From assembly GCF_007183175.1 (NCBI RefSeq), contig NZ_AP019807.1:995001-1059000 (forward strand): a stretch of DNA of 64,000 nt, given 5' to 3'. The DNA comes from Microbulbifer sp. GL-2 (GTDB lineage: Bacteria > Pseudomonadota > Gammaproteobacteria > Pseudomonadales > Cellvibrionaceae). Every line of letters starts with the position of its first letter. Positions within the stretch are counted from its first letter, which is position 1. This document shows positions 8,850 through 17,186 of the stretch, piece after piece. The position numbers and the translations under genes were made by a program. A model generated the notes under the pieces. That model was not told the DNA's origin. It saw nothing but the letters and a program-made list of their open reading frames with translations, and made no database searches.

Positions 8850-9635
8850 ATGGATACACCGCAGCCCGTTATTCTGACCGTTACCCATCACGATCCCAGC
8901 GGCAGTGCCGGTATCGCCGCTGATACAGAAACTGCTGTAAGCCTGGGTTGCCATGCCGCTTCCGCCGTCTCTGCCATCAGTGTATGTAACACTGGCGAAC
9001 TGCTTGGAGTGGCCCCGGTGGACGACAGTCTGCTGGTAGAACAAACCCGCGCAGTACTGGAGGATATGCCGATAGCGGCGATTAAGGTGGGATACCTGGG
9101 ATCGGTGGAGAATGTGCGAGCACTGCACAGTGTTTTGCGGGACTACCCGGACATCCCTGTCGTAATCGACCCCGACGCCACCCTGGCAGATAAAAACAGT
9201 GTACTGGCGCCACCTCTGTGGGAGGCCATGGCTTCCCTGCTTCTCCCCTATGCCACTATGGTCTGCCCAAATCGTCGTGAGGCTCGCGCCATGGCGGTGG
9301 AGGCCGACATTCTCGACGCCATGGCTCAGGAACTACTGGAGAGTGGTTGCCGCTACCTACTGCTCACAGGCGTACCCCACGAACAGCAGCTGCAGAACCG
9401 ACTCTACGATGAGCGCGGCCTGATCCGAGAATTCCACTGGGAGCGATTACCGCCCGCCGCCTATGGCGTCTGTGGAACTCTGTCCACAGCGATTGCCTGC
9501 CATATCGCACACGGCCTGACTATTATCGAGGCGGTCAGTCGCAGTCAGCAATACGCCTGGAATGCAATTCGCGACAGCCGTCGCCTGGGTATGGGCAGGC
9601 CTATTCCCAACCGCCTTTTTTGGTGTGAACGCTAA
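8850..9635 (+). CDS. thiD: Divergent hydroxymethylpyrimidine (phosphate) kinase ThiD
   Basis: Ribokinase-fold enzyme expected to phosphorylate HMP and HMP-phosphate in thiamine biosynthesis. The N-terminus shows a variant of the family start, THHDPSGSAGIAADTET where TIAGSDPSGGAGIQAD is usual. VCPNRREA matches the PN.EA segment. The anion-hole region near residue 210 reads YGVCGTLSTA instead of the usual GTGCTLS, so the catalytic loop is altered. Length (261 residues) is normal. It sits directly upstream of hemL, as in Pseudomonas, but thiE, which lies between them there, is missing. A ThiD-like kinase with changed specificity is the alternative. Confidence 0.78.
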   Translation: MDTPQPVILTVTHHDPSGSAGIAADTETAVSLGCHAASAVSAISVCNTGELLGVAPVDDSLLVEQTRAVLEDMPIAAIKVGYLGSVENVRALHSVLRDYPDIPVVIDPDATLADKNSVLAPPLWEAMASLLLPYATMVCPNRREARAMAVEADILDAMAQELLESGCRYLLLTGVPHEQQLQNRLYDERGLIREFHWERLPPAAYGVCGTLSTAIACHIAHGLTIIEAVSRSQQYAWNAIRDSRRLGMGRPIPNRLFWCER

Positions 9636-9666
9636 GGCTCCTCACTGCTGCGGTAAAAAGATTCCA

Positions 9667-9688
9667 GCACCGGTGTGACTACCGGTGC
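9667..9688. repeat. Perfect 8-bp hairpin after thiD
   Basis: GCACCGGT and ACCGGTGC flank GTGACT, 31 bp beyond the thiD stop. No T run follows on the plus strand. It may mark the end of the thiD transcript before the separate hemL promoter. Confidence 0.4.
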
Positions 9689-9733
9689 GACCTGCCATCC
9701 ATCTCTCCATTCACTCCCCTTGCAATCTCTACG

Positions 9734-9762
9734 TTGTCCTCAGGGCTCGGCGCCGCGATAAT
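9734..9762 (+). promoter_or_regulatory. Predicted sigma70 promoter of hemL
   Basis: TTGTCC, a 17-bp spacer and GATAAT, ending 45 bp upstream of the hemL start. This supports hemL being transcribed separately from thiD. Confidence 0.5.
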
Positions 9763-9807
9763 AGTCCGCTGATTCCTGGCCTATTCCGCAATTTCTGAAT
9801 AAATCCT

Positions 9808-11091
9808 ATGAGTAAATCCGAGCAGCTCTTCGCAGAAGCACAGCAGTATATCCCCGGCGGCGTTAACTCACCGGTACGGGCTTTCCGCGCAGTTGGTGGC
9901 ACACCGGTTTTTATCCGGCGTGCAGAAGGCGCCTACCTGTACGATGCGGACGACAAACGTTATATCGACTATGTGCAGTCCTGGGGTCCAATGGTCCTCG
10001 GCCACGCGCACCCCGAAGTGATCGAAGCCGTAGTCGAACAGGCCCAATCCGGCCTGAGCTTTGGCGCACCCACCGAGCTGGAAACCGAGTTGGCTGAAGA
10101 GCTCTGCCGCCTGTGGCCAAATATGGACTTGGTACGTTTCGTCAACTCCGGCACCGAAGCCACCATGAGTGCCATTCGTCTGGCTCGCGGTTTTACCGGG
10201 CGTGACAAGATTGTGAAATTTGAAGGCTGTTACCATGGCCATTCCGACTCCCTTCTGGTCAAAGCGGGCTCCGGTGCCCTGACCATGGGCGTGCCCTCCT
10301 CCCCCGGAGTGCCAGCTGCTCTGGCGGACCACACCATCACCTTGAGTTATAACGATGCCGAGGGTGTTCGCGCCTGTTTTGAAGAACTCGGTGATCAAAT
10401 CGCCTGTATTATCGTCGAGCCTGTGGCCGGCAATATGAACTGCATACCCCCGGTACCAGGCTTCCTGGAAACTCTACGCGAAGTCTGTGACCAGCACGGC
10501 GCCCTGCTAATTCTCGATGAAGTGATGACCGGTTTCCGCGTGAGCTTGACTGGTGCTCAGGGCTTCTATGGTATCGAAGCAGACCTCACCACCCTCGGGA
10601 AGGTGATCGGCGGTGGTATGCCGGTTGGGGCCTTCGGTGGCAAACGTGAAATCATGGAGCAAATCGCTCCATTGGGTCCCGTGTATCAGGCGGGTACCCT
10701 TTCCGGCAATCCGGTAGCCATGGTTGCCGGCCTGGAAACTTTGCGCCTTGTTGAAGAAAGTGATTTCTATAAGCCACTAGTGGCCAGAACGGAACGACTG
10801 GTAGAAGGTATCCTGGCAGCAGGAAAAGCTGCAGGTATTCCCATCACTGCCAATAAAGCCGGGAGTATGTTTGGCTTTTTCTTCACTGAAGAACCCGAGG
10901 TGACCAACTACCAACAGGTAATGGCGTGCAACAATGAGCGTTTTAACCGCTTCTTCCACGGCATGCTTGAAGAGGGCATCTACCTGGCTCCAGCTTCCTA
11001 CGAGGCCGGATTTATGTCCGCAGCACACTCAGATGAGGATATCGAGGCAACAATTAGCGCCGCAGAGCGCGTCTTCGCCCGTCTCGGCTGA
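9808..11091 (+). CDS. hemL: Glutamate-1-semialdehyde 2,1-aminomutase
   Basis: PLP enzyme converting glutamate-1-semialdehyde to 5-aminolevulinate in the C5 pathway of tetrapyrrole synthesis. The N-terminus YIPGGVNSPVRAFRAVGGTP is diagnostic. Other landmarks are VNSGTEATMSAIRLARG, ILDEVMTGFR and the PLP-lysine segment TTLGKVIGGGMPVGAFGG near residue 265. Length is 427 residues, as in Pseudomonas. It has its own promoter-like element upstream and a GC-rich hairpin at 11107-11130. hemB, the next enzyme in the pathway, is 2 kb downstream. Confidence 0.97.
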   Translation: MSKSEQLFAEAQQYIPGGVNSPVRAFRAVGGTPVFIRRAEGAYLYDADDKRYIDYVQSWGPMVLGHAHPEVIEAVVEQAQSGLSFGAPTELETELAEELCRLWPNMDLVRFVNSGTEATMSAIRLARGFTGRDKIVKFEGCYHGHSDSLLVKAGSGALTMGVPSSPGVPAALADHTITLSYNDAEGVRACFEELGDQIACIIVEPVAGNMNCIPPVPGFLETLREVCDQHGALLILDEVMTGFRVSLTGAQGFYGIEADLTTLGKVIGGGMPVGAFGGKREIMEQIAPLGPVYQAGTLSGNPVAMVAGLETLRLVEESDFYKPLVARTERLVEGILAAGKAAGIPITANKAGSMFGFFFTEEPEVTNYQQVMACNNERFNRFFHGMLEEGIYLAPASYEAGFMSAAHSDEDIEATISAAERVFARLG

Positions 11092-11106
11092 CCCCCCTCC
11101 CCCCAC

Positions 11107-11130
11107 AGCGCCCGCTTCTCTGCGGGTGCT
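11107..11130 (+). terminator. Terminator-like hairpin after hemL
   Basis: AGCGCCCGC and GCGGGTGCT (one G-T pair) flank TTCTCT, 15 bp after the hemL stop. There is no T run, so any termination would be Rho-assisted. Confidence 0.4.
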
Positions 11131-11220
11131 GCTGCCCGCTTGATCTGTATTAATACTCCCCCACTCGACATCTCACCTCATCGCAAAGGTATTGCACACT
11201 TTGAGTGGAACATTTAAAAA

Positions 11221-11247
11221 TGTATACATAATTAAAAAGGTATACAT
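11221..11247 (+). promoter_or_regulatory. Candidate GntR operator: two GTATAC boxes
   Basis: TGTATACAT at 11221-11229 and GGTATACAT at 11239-11247 place two palindromic GTATAC cores 18 bp apart, immediately before the transporter start. FCD-type GntR regulators commonly bind such sites. The gntR gene at 12431 is in the same operon, so autorepression is likely. The second box overlaps the initiation region. Confidence 0.55.
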
Positions 11248-11248
11248 T

Positions 11249-12424
11249 TTGAAAGGCTCACCATTTTCGGATACCAGCCTATCCACAATCAGCGCTGGAT
11301 TTGTCGCCGTGCTGGTGGGAGTCGCCAGCTCCGCAGCCATTGTTTTTGAAGCGGCTAGAGCAGCCGGCGCTGACCAGGCGATGATTGCCTCCTGGATTGG
11401 CGCATTGGGTTTGGGGATGGGACTTACCTGTATCGCCTTTTCCTGGTACTACCGAGCACCCGTGATTACCGCCTGGTCAACCCCTGGCGCTGCGCTGCTG
11501 GCCACCAGCCTTACTGGTATTCCCATTGCCGAGGCGATTGGCGCTTTCGTATTCAGCGCCCTATTAACCTTACTGGTTGGATTATCCGGAGCCTTTGACC
11601 GGGTGGCGCGAATGGTGCCAGCCCCCATAGCCAGCGCCATGCTCGCGGGCATATTGCTGCAGTTCGGCCTGTCCGTGTTTACATCCTTGCAGGCCCAGCC
11701 ACTACTGGTGGGAACTATGCTGCTGGCCTACATGATCGGGCGGCGTTGGGCACCGCGATACGCCATTATCCTGGTATTGGTGACAGGGGTCTTGGCCTGC
11801 TGGGTGTTACAGCTGATCGCCCTTGAACAGATCCGCTGGCAGGCGGCCCGCCCGGTATGGGTTACGCCGGAGTTTCACTTCCCTACTCTGATCGGTGTGG
11901 GACTGCCCCTGTTTATCGTTACCATGACCTCCCAGAACCTGCCCGGCGCTGCAACCCTGGCCGCCAGTGGCTATGGCCGAGTGCCCATTTCTCCAGTTAT
12001 TAGCGGCACGGGCCTGACCTCCCTTTTACTGACACCATTTGGCGGCTTTGCCTTTAACTTGGCGGCAATTACCGCGGCCATTTGTACTGGACCAGAAGCA
12101 CACTCCAACCCAGAAAAACGCTATACCGCCGGTATTGCCGCAGGCATCTTCTACTTGCTGGTAGGATTGTGCGGTGCCAGTGTAGTGGCATTATTTAGTG
12201 CTTTCCCCAAAGCACTGATCGCAGGTCTCGCAGGTTTGGCGCTGATAGGCGTAATTGGCAACAGCCTGGCCGGGGCTACCGCTGAACCGGATAATCGCGA
12301 AGCGGCAATCATTACTTTCCTGATCAGTGCTTCCGGAATCAGCCTGTTTGGCATTGGTGCCGCCTTTTGGGGGTTGCTTGGCGGACTCGCCTGTTACTGG
12401 TTTTTTAAACACGGGAATTCATGA
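11249..12424 (+). CDS. BenE family benzoate/H+ symporter-like transporter
   Basis: Inner-membrane permease of the BenE family, with about 11-12 hydrophobic helices across its length. Family segments include FSWYYRAPVITAWSTPGAAL near residue 70, and SQNLPGAATLAASGYG with PISPVISGTGL in the second half. The substrate is benzoate in characterised members; here it is unknown, and no benzoate catabolic genes are nearby. I choose TTG 11249 (LKGSPFSDTSLS), with AAAAAGG 8 nt upstream. A TTG at 11192 would extend the protein through the operator boxes. The GntR regulator follows 6 bp after the stop. Confidence 0.85.
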   Translation: MKGSPFSDTSLSTISAGFVAVLVGVASSAAIVFEAARAAGADQAMIASWIGALGLGMGLTCIAFSWYYRAPVITAWSTPGAALLATSLTGIPIAEAIGAFVFSALLTLLVGLSGAFDRVARMVPAPIASAMLAGILLQFGLSVFTSLQAQPLLVGTMLLAYMIGRRWAPRYAIILVLVTGVLACWVLQLIALEQIRWQAARPVWVTPEFHFPTLIGVGLPLFIVTMTSQNLPGAATLAASGYGRVPISPVISGTGLTSLLLTPFGGFAFNLAAITAAICTGPEAHSNPEKRYTAGIAAGIFYLLVGLCGASVVALFSAFPKALIAGLAGLALIGVIGNSLAGATAEPDNREAAIITFLISASGISLFGIGAAFWGLLGGLACYWFFKHGNS

Positions 12425-12430
12425 ACCTCA

Positions 12431-13057
12431 ATGGGCCTTTACGAGAAAATCAAAATGGACCTACAGCGAGGGCGCTTCCCCCCAGGGCAGGTTCTGACGC
12501 AGGTCGAGCTCGCTGCACTCTACGAAGTAAGCCGCATTCCAGTGCGCGACGCCCTATCCAAACTCAAAAATGAGGGCTGGCTGACTCCTCACGGCAAGCG
12601 TGGTGTCGCTGTACCCCAGTTCGACCCTGTTGAAGTGGAAGATCTCTACCTGATGCGCATGCACCTAGAACCACTACTGCAGACACTGGCGCTGAACAAG
12701 CTCAATGCGGAGATCTTGGGACGCGCCAAAGACATTCTCGATTCCATGGAAGCCAACACCCAGCTCTCTGCCGAACAAATAGGCAACCTGAATTGGCAAT
12801 TCCATGCCTGTATTTACGCGGCCGCCGAACGGCCCACGCTATTTTCGACAGTGGAGCAATTGCACCGTCAGTGCGAGCGCTATATCGGATACCAGTCCCG
12901 CAACCTGCAATACCAGAATACAAGCCAGGAAGAACACCTCGCTATTCTCAGTGCCCTGCAACAGGGGAATGGGGAACTCGCCACCACACTACTGACACAG
13001 CATATTGAGGCCGCCGGCAAACTTCTGGTGGGCTACCTGAGTCAACCCCAATCCTAA
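12431..13057 (+). CDS. GntR family transcriptional regulator (FCD/VanR subfamily)
   Basis: Ligand-responsive DNA-binding repressor, 208 residues. The N-terminal winged helix (about residues 1-65) contains LTQVELAALYEVSRIPVRDAL, the GntR recognition helix. The C-terminal helical FCD domain (about 70-200) has the metal/ligand residues spread in the usual pattern (HLEP, NWQFHACIY, QEEHLAIL, HIEAAG). It is 6 bp downstream of the transporter gene and almost certainly regulates it through the paired GTATAC sites at 11221-11247. The inducer is probably the transported acid or a product of it; this is inference. Confidence 0.9.
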   Translation: MGLYEKIKMDLQRGRFPPGQVLTQVELAALYEVSRIPVRDALSKLKNEGWLTPHGKRGVAVPQFDPVEVEDLYLMRMHLEPLLQTLALNKLNAEILGRAKDILDSMEANTQLSAEQIGNLNWQFHACIYAAAERPTLFSTVEQLHRQCERYIGYQSRNLQYQNTSQEEHLAILSALQQGNGELATTLLTQHIEAAGKLLVGYLSQPQS

Positions 13058-13178
13058 AGCGACTCCCTCTGTTCCCACATAAGTACGGAAATCACTTGAA
13101 ACTGCAATTTGATATGATGGCCGCCAATTGCGGCTGCGGGGTTTCTGCAGCCCTATGGAGAGCTGGAGTAAATTCCCT

Positions 13179-14189
13179 ATGAGTCACAGTCTCGGCCGCG
13201 GCGCCTATCCCAACACCCGCCTGCGTCGCCTGCGCGCAAAAGATTTTTCCCGCCGACTGGTGCGGGAAACCCAGCTCAGTTGCGATGATCTGATCCTTCC
13301 GCTATTTGTGATTGAAGGCCGCAACGAAACCCAAAAAGTGGCATCCATGCCGGGAGTGGAGCGTCTGAGTGTGGATTTGCTGGCAAACAAAGCGAAATCA
13401 CTACTGCACTTGGGCATCCCCGCTGTGGCTCTGTTTCCTGTGGTCGACCCTTCCGCAAAATCAGACTGCGCCAGTGCCGCCTTCGATGCCGATGGCCTGG
13501 CCCAGCGCGCAGTAAGCGAGCTAAAGAATGCAGCACCGGAATTGGGAGTGATTACAGATGTGGCTCTGGATCCCTTTACCAGTCACGGCCAGGATGGGCT
13601 GATGGATCACAGTGGCTATATCGTCAATGACGAAACTGTAGAAATATTGGTACAGCAGGCCCTTTCCCACGCAGCAGCTGGCGCAGACATGGTGGCACCT
13701 TCAGACATGATGGACGGTCGCATCGGCGCCATCCGCCAGGCTCTGGAGGGAGCAGGTCACACCAACACCCTGATAATGTCCTACGCGGCCAAGTACGCTT
13801 CGGCCTACTACGGGCCCTTCCGCGATGCGGTGGGCTCAGCCGGCAATTTGAAAGGTGGCAATAAGGCCAGCTACCAGATGGACCCAGCCAACTCCGATGA
13901 AGCCCTGCACGAATGCGCCCTGGATCTGCAGGAAGGTGCGGATATGGTGATGGTGAAGCCCGGTATGCCCTACCTGGATATTGTGCGCAGGGTAAAAGAC
14001 GAGCTGCGAGTGCCCACCTTCGCCTATCAGGTGAGTGGGGAGTACGCCATGCACTGTGCTGCATTTGAAAATGGCTGGCTGCAGCGCGAGGCCGTAATTT
14101 TGGAATCTCTACTGGCCTTCAAGCGCGCTGGTGCCGACGGCATCCTCACATATTTCGCCGAGGAAGCCGCGCAGCTGCTGCAAGGCTGA
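13179..14189 (+). CDS. hemB: Delta-aminolevulinic acid dehydratase (porphobilinogen synthase), Mg-type
   Basis: Condenses two 5-aminolevulinates to porphobilinogen. Both Schiff-base lysine regions are present: MSYAAKYASAYYGPFRDA and MVKPGMPYLDIV. The metal-site segment reads DVALDPFTSHGQDG, lacking the zinc cysteines of E. coli HemB. It therefore belongs to the magnesium-dependent class known from Pseudomonas aeruginosa. I start at ATG 13179 (MSHSLGRGAYPNTRLRRLR), which has GGAG upstream and matches the family N-terminus. A longer frame to 13128 adds a non-conserved peptide. It gives 336 residues. It converges on mrcB with an 8-bp hairpin between. Confidence 0.97.
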   Translation: MSHSLGRGAYPNTRLRRLRAKDFSRRLVRETQLSCDDLILPLFVIEGRNETQKVASMPGVERLSVDLLANKAKSLLHLGIPAVALFPVVDPSAKSDCASAAFDADGLAQRAVSELKNAAPELGVITDVALDPFTSHGQDGLMDHSGYIVNDETVEILVQQALSHAAAGADMVAPSDMMDGRIGAIRQALEGAGHTNTLIMSYAAKYASAYYGPFRDAVGSAGNLKGGNKASYQMDPANSDEALHECALDLQEGADMVMVKPGMPYLDIVRRVKDELRVPTFAYQVSGEYAMHCAAFENGWLQREAVILESLLAFKRAGADGILTYFAEEAAQLLQG

Positions 14190-14202
14190 ATATCGCCTCA
14201 CT

Positions 14203-14229
14203 GGCGCGCGAGCTTATAAACCGCGCGCC
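14203..14229. terminator. Hairpin between convergent hemB and mrcB
   Basis: GGCGCGCG and CGCGCGCC flank an 11-nt AT-rich loop in the 45-bp gap between the two stops. Position and strength suggest a shared terminator, although there is no T run. Confidence 0.45.
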
Positions 14230-14234
14230 TTGGC

Positions 14235-16805
14235 TCAGGGCCACTGGTCTTCAAGAGCCGGCCCTATTGGCTGCGCCTCCTCCACCGGGACACCACTGGA
14301 ATCGGGCTCATAGGATTGATCCCGGGGAAGCTCGAGAGGTTCCTCCTGATAATCCGGCTCACGACCAAACTCCTCCGCGTCATCACCGCGCAGCTGTTCC
14401 TGCATCTGGCGACGGCGCTGGTCACGCAATTGCTGCTCGCTGGGGTCTATTCCCCAACCGGGAGTCATCTTTTCCCGTGGTGCCGCCTCAGAGCGCCCGT
14501 TGCCAAACAGGTTGCGGAACCAGCGCCAGCGATCGCGACCCTGGCACTCCGGTGCCGGTTGCAGGTGGGTCTCGTAGGAGAAGGGGATTTCATAACCACC
14601 GCGGCAGTAATCGGGGTCCATATACTCACCGCGCGCATTCACCGATTTCAATTCCACTCCCCGTGGTGGTTCCACCAATCCGTGTTCGTGGGGCAGCTTG
14701 CGCATAATTTCAGTCCAGATCGGCAAGGCGCCAGTTGAACCGGTGAGGCGGGTGCGCTCGTTATCATCGCGCCCGAGCCAGACTACCGCGGTGACCTCCG
14801 GGGAAAAGCCGGCAAACCAGCTATCGCGGTTGTTATTGGTCGTTCCGGTCTTGCCCGCAAAAGCCACACTGCTGGGCAGACGCTTGGCGGACCTGCGCCC
14901 GGTACCCTCGCGCATGGCCTGCTCAAGGCCCCAACGCAGCAGATAGGCAGGAACTGCATCGACTCCGCGGTGGGCACGGCGGCGGAAGTTCTGGACCCGC
15001 TCCCCATCGGCATCGGAGACGGCCAGCAGGGTACGTGGCTGTATTGTCTCACCACCATTGGCGATCGTCTGATACATACTCGCCACTTCAAATGGGGTCA
15101 TTTCCACAGCGCCCAGCAACATCGCCGGCACTTTTGGCAACCTGGTTTCCACCCCTAGGCGGCGGATGGTCTGACGTACATTTTGCAAGCCCAGGTCGAG
15201 CCCCAGATGCGCAGTGGCCAGGTTGTACGACTTTGCCAGCGCTATATACAGCGGTACCTGGCCGTGGGCGCGTTTGTCAAAATTCTGCGGCATCCACACA
15301 TCGCCATCAGCTTCTTCAATACGCACTGGTGCATCATCAATCATAGTGGCCAGATTGTACTCTTCAGGGCGCTCCAGCGCAGTGAGAAAGACCGCCGGCT
15401 TGATCAGAGAGCCAACCTGCCGACGGGCCTCTAGGGCGCGGTTAAAGCCAGGGTAATCCGGATCGCGGTCCCCAACCATGGCCAGCACATTACCACTGTG
15501 ATTATCCATCAGCACTGTTGCTGCCTGCAGAGAATTTGCCTTGATACCGCGGTCTTTTTCCAAACGCTGTACGCCGTTACTGATCGCCTCTTCAGCCAGC
15601 TTCTGCACCGAGGGTGCCAGGCTGGTGTAAACCCTCAGTCCGGCAGTTCGCAGTTCTTCATAGGAGTAGTAAGGGCGCAACTCCAACAACAGGCGTTCAG
15701 TAAAAGCCGGATAGGGATTCTGTGCAGTCACTCCACCCTTTACCACCCCCAGGGGTTTTGCCGCATAAAGTTCGAATTGGGGCTGGGTAATCAGCCCTTG
15801 CTCACGCATCAACTCCAATACGGTATTGCGACGTTTTAATGCGCGTTCAGGGTGTCGCCAGGGGTTGTAGTAAGAAGCACCCTTGGCCAAGCCCACTAAT
15901 AACGCCACCTGATGTGGCTCAAGGGTATCCAGGGGCTGCTGGAAGTAAAATTCCGAAGCGAGGCCAAAGCCATAGATGCCGCGAGCGCCCTGTTGACCAA
16001 GCCACACCTCATTGATGTACTCCTGCAGGATGTAGCCTTTGTCGTAGTGGATCTCCATCAACACCGACATCAGCGCTTCGTTGATTTTGCGTTGCAGACT
16101 CGGCTTGTGATCGAAGAAGATATTTTTCACCAACTGCTGGGTGATGGTGGAACCACCCTGGACCAGCCGCCCAGCCTTTACATTGGCTACCATGGCACGG
16201 GCAATACCGCGGGGAGAGATACCGAAGTGGTGCAGGAAATCCTGGTCCTCGACGGCGATCAGGGTATTCGCTACTAGGGGGGGGATATCGTTAAAACGCA
16301 CCGGATTACGATCATCACCACCTCCGAGCAGGGAGCCAATATTGGCTGCATCCAGGCGGAATTCCGCTATGCGCTGGCCGTCACTATCGCGCAGGTTGCT
16401 AATTTCATCATTGCGCAAACGGAAGGAAATCACCGCCGCCGGTTCACGACCATCGGAGTGAATAAAGTCGCGGCGCCAGACCATATAGTCCATACCTTCC
16501 TGAGACCAGGAACCAGGCTCGCTAAGAGTTTTCTGCTTGCGATAATTGAGCGCGGCAAACTCGGAGACAAGCTCACCCGGATGCATCGCCATACCCTCAC
16601 GCAGGACCAGGGGACGAGCATACACTCGCGCCGGCAGTTGGTACTGGCGGCTGTCCAGTCTCTCGCGCAACTGCACATCCAAATAGGCCATATAGCCAGC
16701 GAGGGCGAGACCACCCATCAGGGCCAGCAGGAACAGGAATTTGAGCCAGCGATATCGTCTCTTCGGTGTTGACGCTTTGCTGCGCCGGCGTTTCATCGAT
16801 GCCAT
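14235..16805 (-). CDS. mrcB: Penicillin-binding protein 1B, bifunctional class A PBP
   Basis: Inner-membrane peptidoglycan glycosyltransferase and transpeptidase. After a very basic N-terminus there is one transmembrane helix (about residues 21-41), then the UB2H-like region (about 60-150). The GT51 domain carries EDQDFLHHFG (catalytic Glu186) and GGSTITQQLVKN (217-228). The transpeptidase has SLIK (Ser466, Lys469), SYN (526-528) and KTGT (652-655). The last ~100 residues are low-complexity, rich in R, E, Q and P. I start at ATG 16805, giving 856 residues; a TTG at 16850 would extend it. The upstream 380-bp gap contains palindromes. Confidence 0.96.
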   Translation of the reverse strand: MASMKRRRSKASTPKRRYRWLKFLFLLALMGGLALAGYMAYLDVQLRERLDSRQYQLPARVYARPLVLREGMAMHPGELVSEFAALNYRKQKTLSEPGSWSQEGMDYMVWRRDFIHSDGREPAAVISFRLRNDEISNLRDSDGQRIAEFRLDAANIGSLLGGGDDRNPVRFNDIPPLVANTLIAVEDQDFLHHFGISPRGIARAMVANVKAGRLVQGGSTITQQLVKNIFFDHKPSLQRKINEALMSVLMEIHYDKGYILQEYINEVWLGQQGARGIYGFGLASEFYFQQPLDTLEPHQVALLVGLAKGASYYNPWRHPERALKRRNTVLELMREQGLITQPQFELYAAKPLGVVKGGVTAQNPYPAFTERLLLELRPYYSYEELRTAGLRVYTSLAPSVQKLAEEAISNGVQRLEKDRGIKANSLQAATVLMDNHSGNVLAMVGDRDPDYPGFNRALEARRQVGSLIKPAVFLTALERPEEYNLATMIDDAPVRIEEADGDVWMPQNFDKRAHGQVPLYIALAKSYNLATAHLGLDLGLQNVRQTIRRLGVETRLPKVPAMLLGAVEMTPFEVASMYQTIANGGETIQPRTLLAVSDADGERVQNFRRRAHRGVDAVPAYLLRWGLEQAMREGTGRRSAKRLPSSVAFAGKTGTTNNNRDSWFAGFSPEVTAVVWLGRDDNERTRLTGSTGALPIWTEIMRKLPHEHGLVEPPRGVELKSVNARGEYMDPDYCRGGYEIPFSYETHLQPAPECQGRDRWRWFRNLFGNGRSEAAPREKMTPGWGIDPSEQQLRDQRRRQMQEQLRGDDAEEFGREPDYQEEPLELPRDQSYEPDSSGVPVEEAQPIGPALEDQWP

Positions 16806-17186
16806 AAAAAAAGTGGTATCCAGCTGCCAACTTGGTACATCAATCGACAACGAAGCGCAGGTGCCCTATCGCTATCAGGGGTAGGATACCAGCAGGTGGC
16901 AGCTCCACTGGTATCTTGCCTCCGGCACCCGAACCGGTGCCTTTGGGGTACATCCCTGAACCGCCACACTTCAACGCCGGGCAGTGGATACTGGCCGGTC
17001 GTCAATAGAGGTGCTACTCGCACCTGTTCGTGGATTGACCACAAGTGTGCCCCATTAGTTCATATTGAGGCTTAGGGCGCCTTTATAAACGCTGTCCGAT
17101 TGAAGTCAAACCCATCACCTTGCACTTGCCGTAATCAGAGCCATAATGCGGCGGAAATCTAGACAAAAAACCCGAAAAGGATAGAC
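16806..17186. other. Intergenic region between divergent mrcB and PfkB-kinase genes
   Basis: No convincing ORF. It holds two perfect inverted repeats close together: GATACCAG at 16885-16892 with CTGGTATC at 16908-16915, and GGCACC at 16924-16929 with GGTGCC at 16936-16941. Read on the minus strand they fall in the mrcB leader or promoter. The right side carries a sigma70-like promoter for the kinase (17120-17147). Confidence 0.5.
17120..17147 (+). promoter_or_regulatory. Predicted sigma70 promoter of the PfkB kinase
   Basis: TTGCAC, a 16-bp spacer and CATAAT, followed 39 bp later by the ATG, which has AAAAGGAT as its ribosome-binding site. Confidence 0.5.

Noticed and set aside
9636..9807. 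Possible TPP riboswitch near thiD
   Set aside because: No thi-box (CTGAGA and partner motifs) on either strand; only a simple hairpin.
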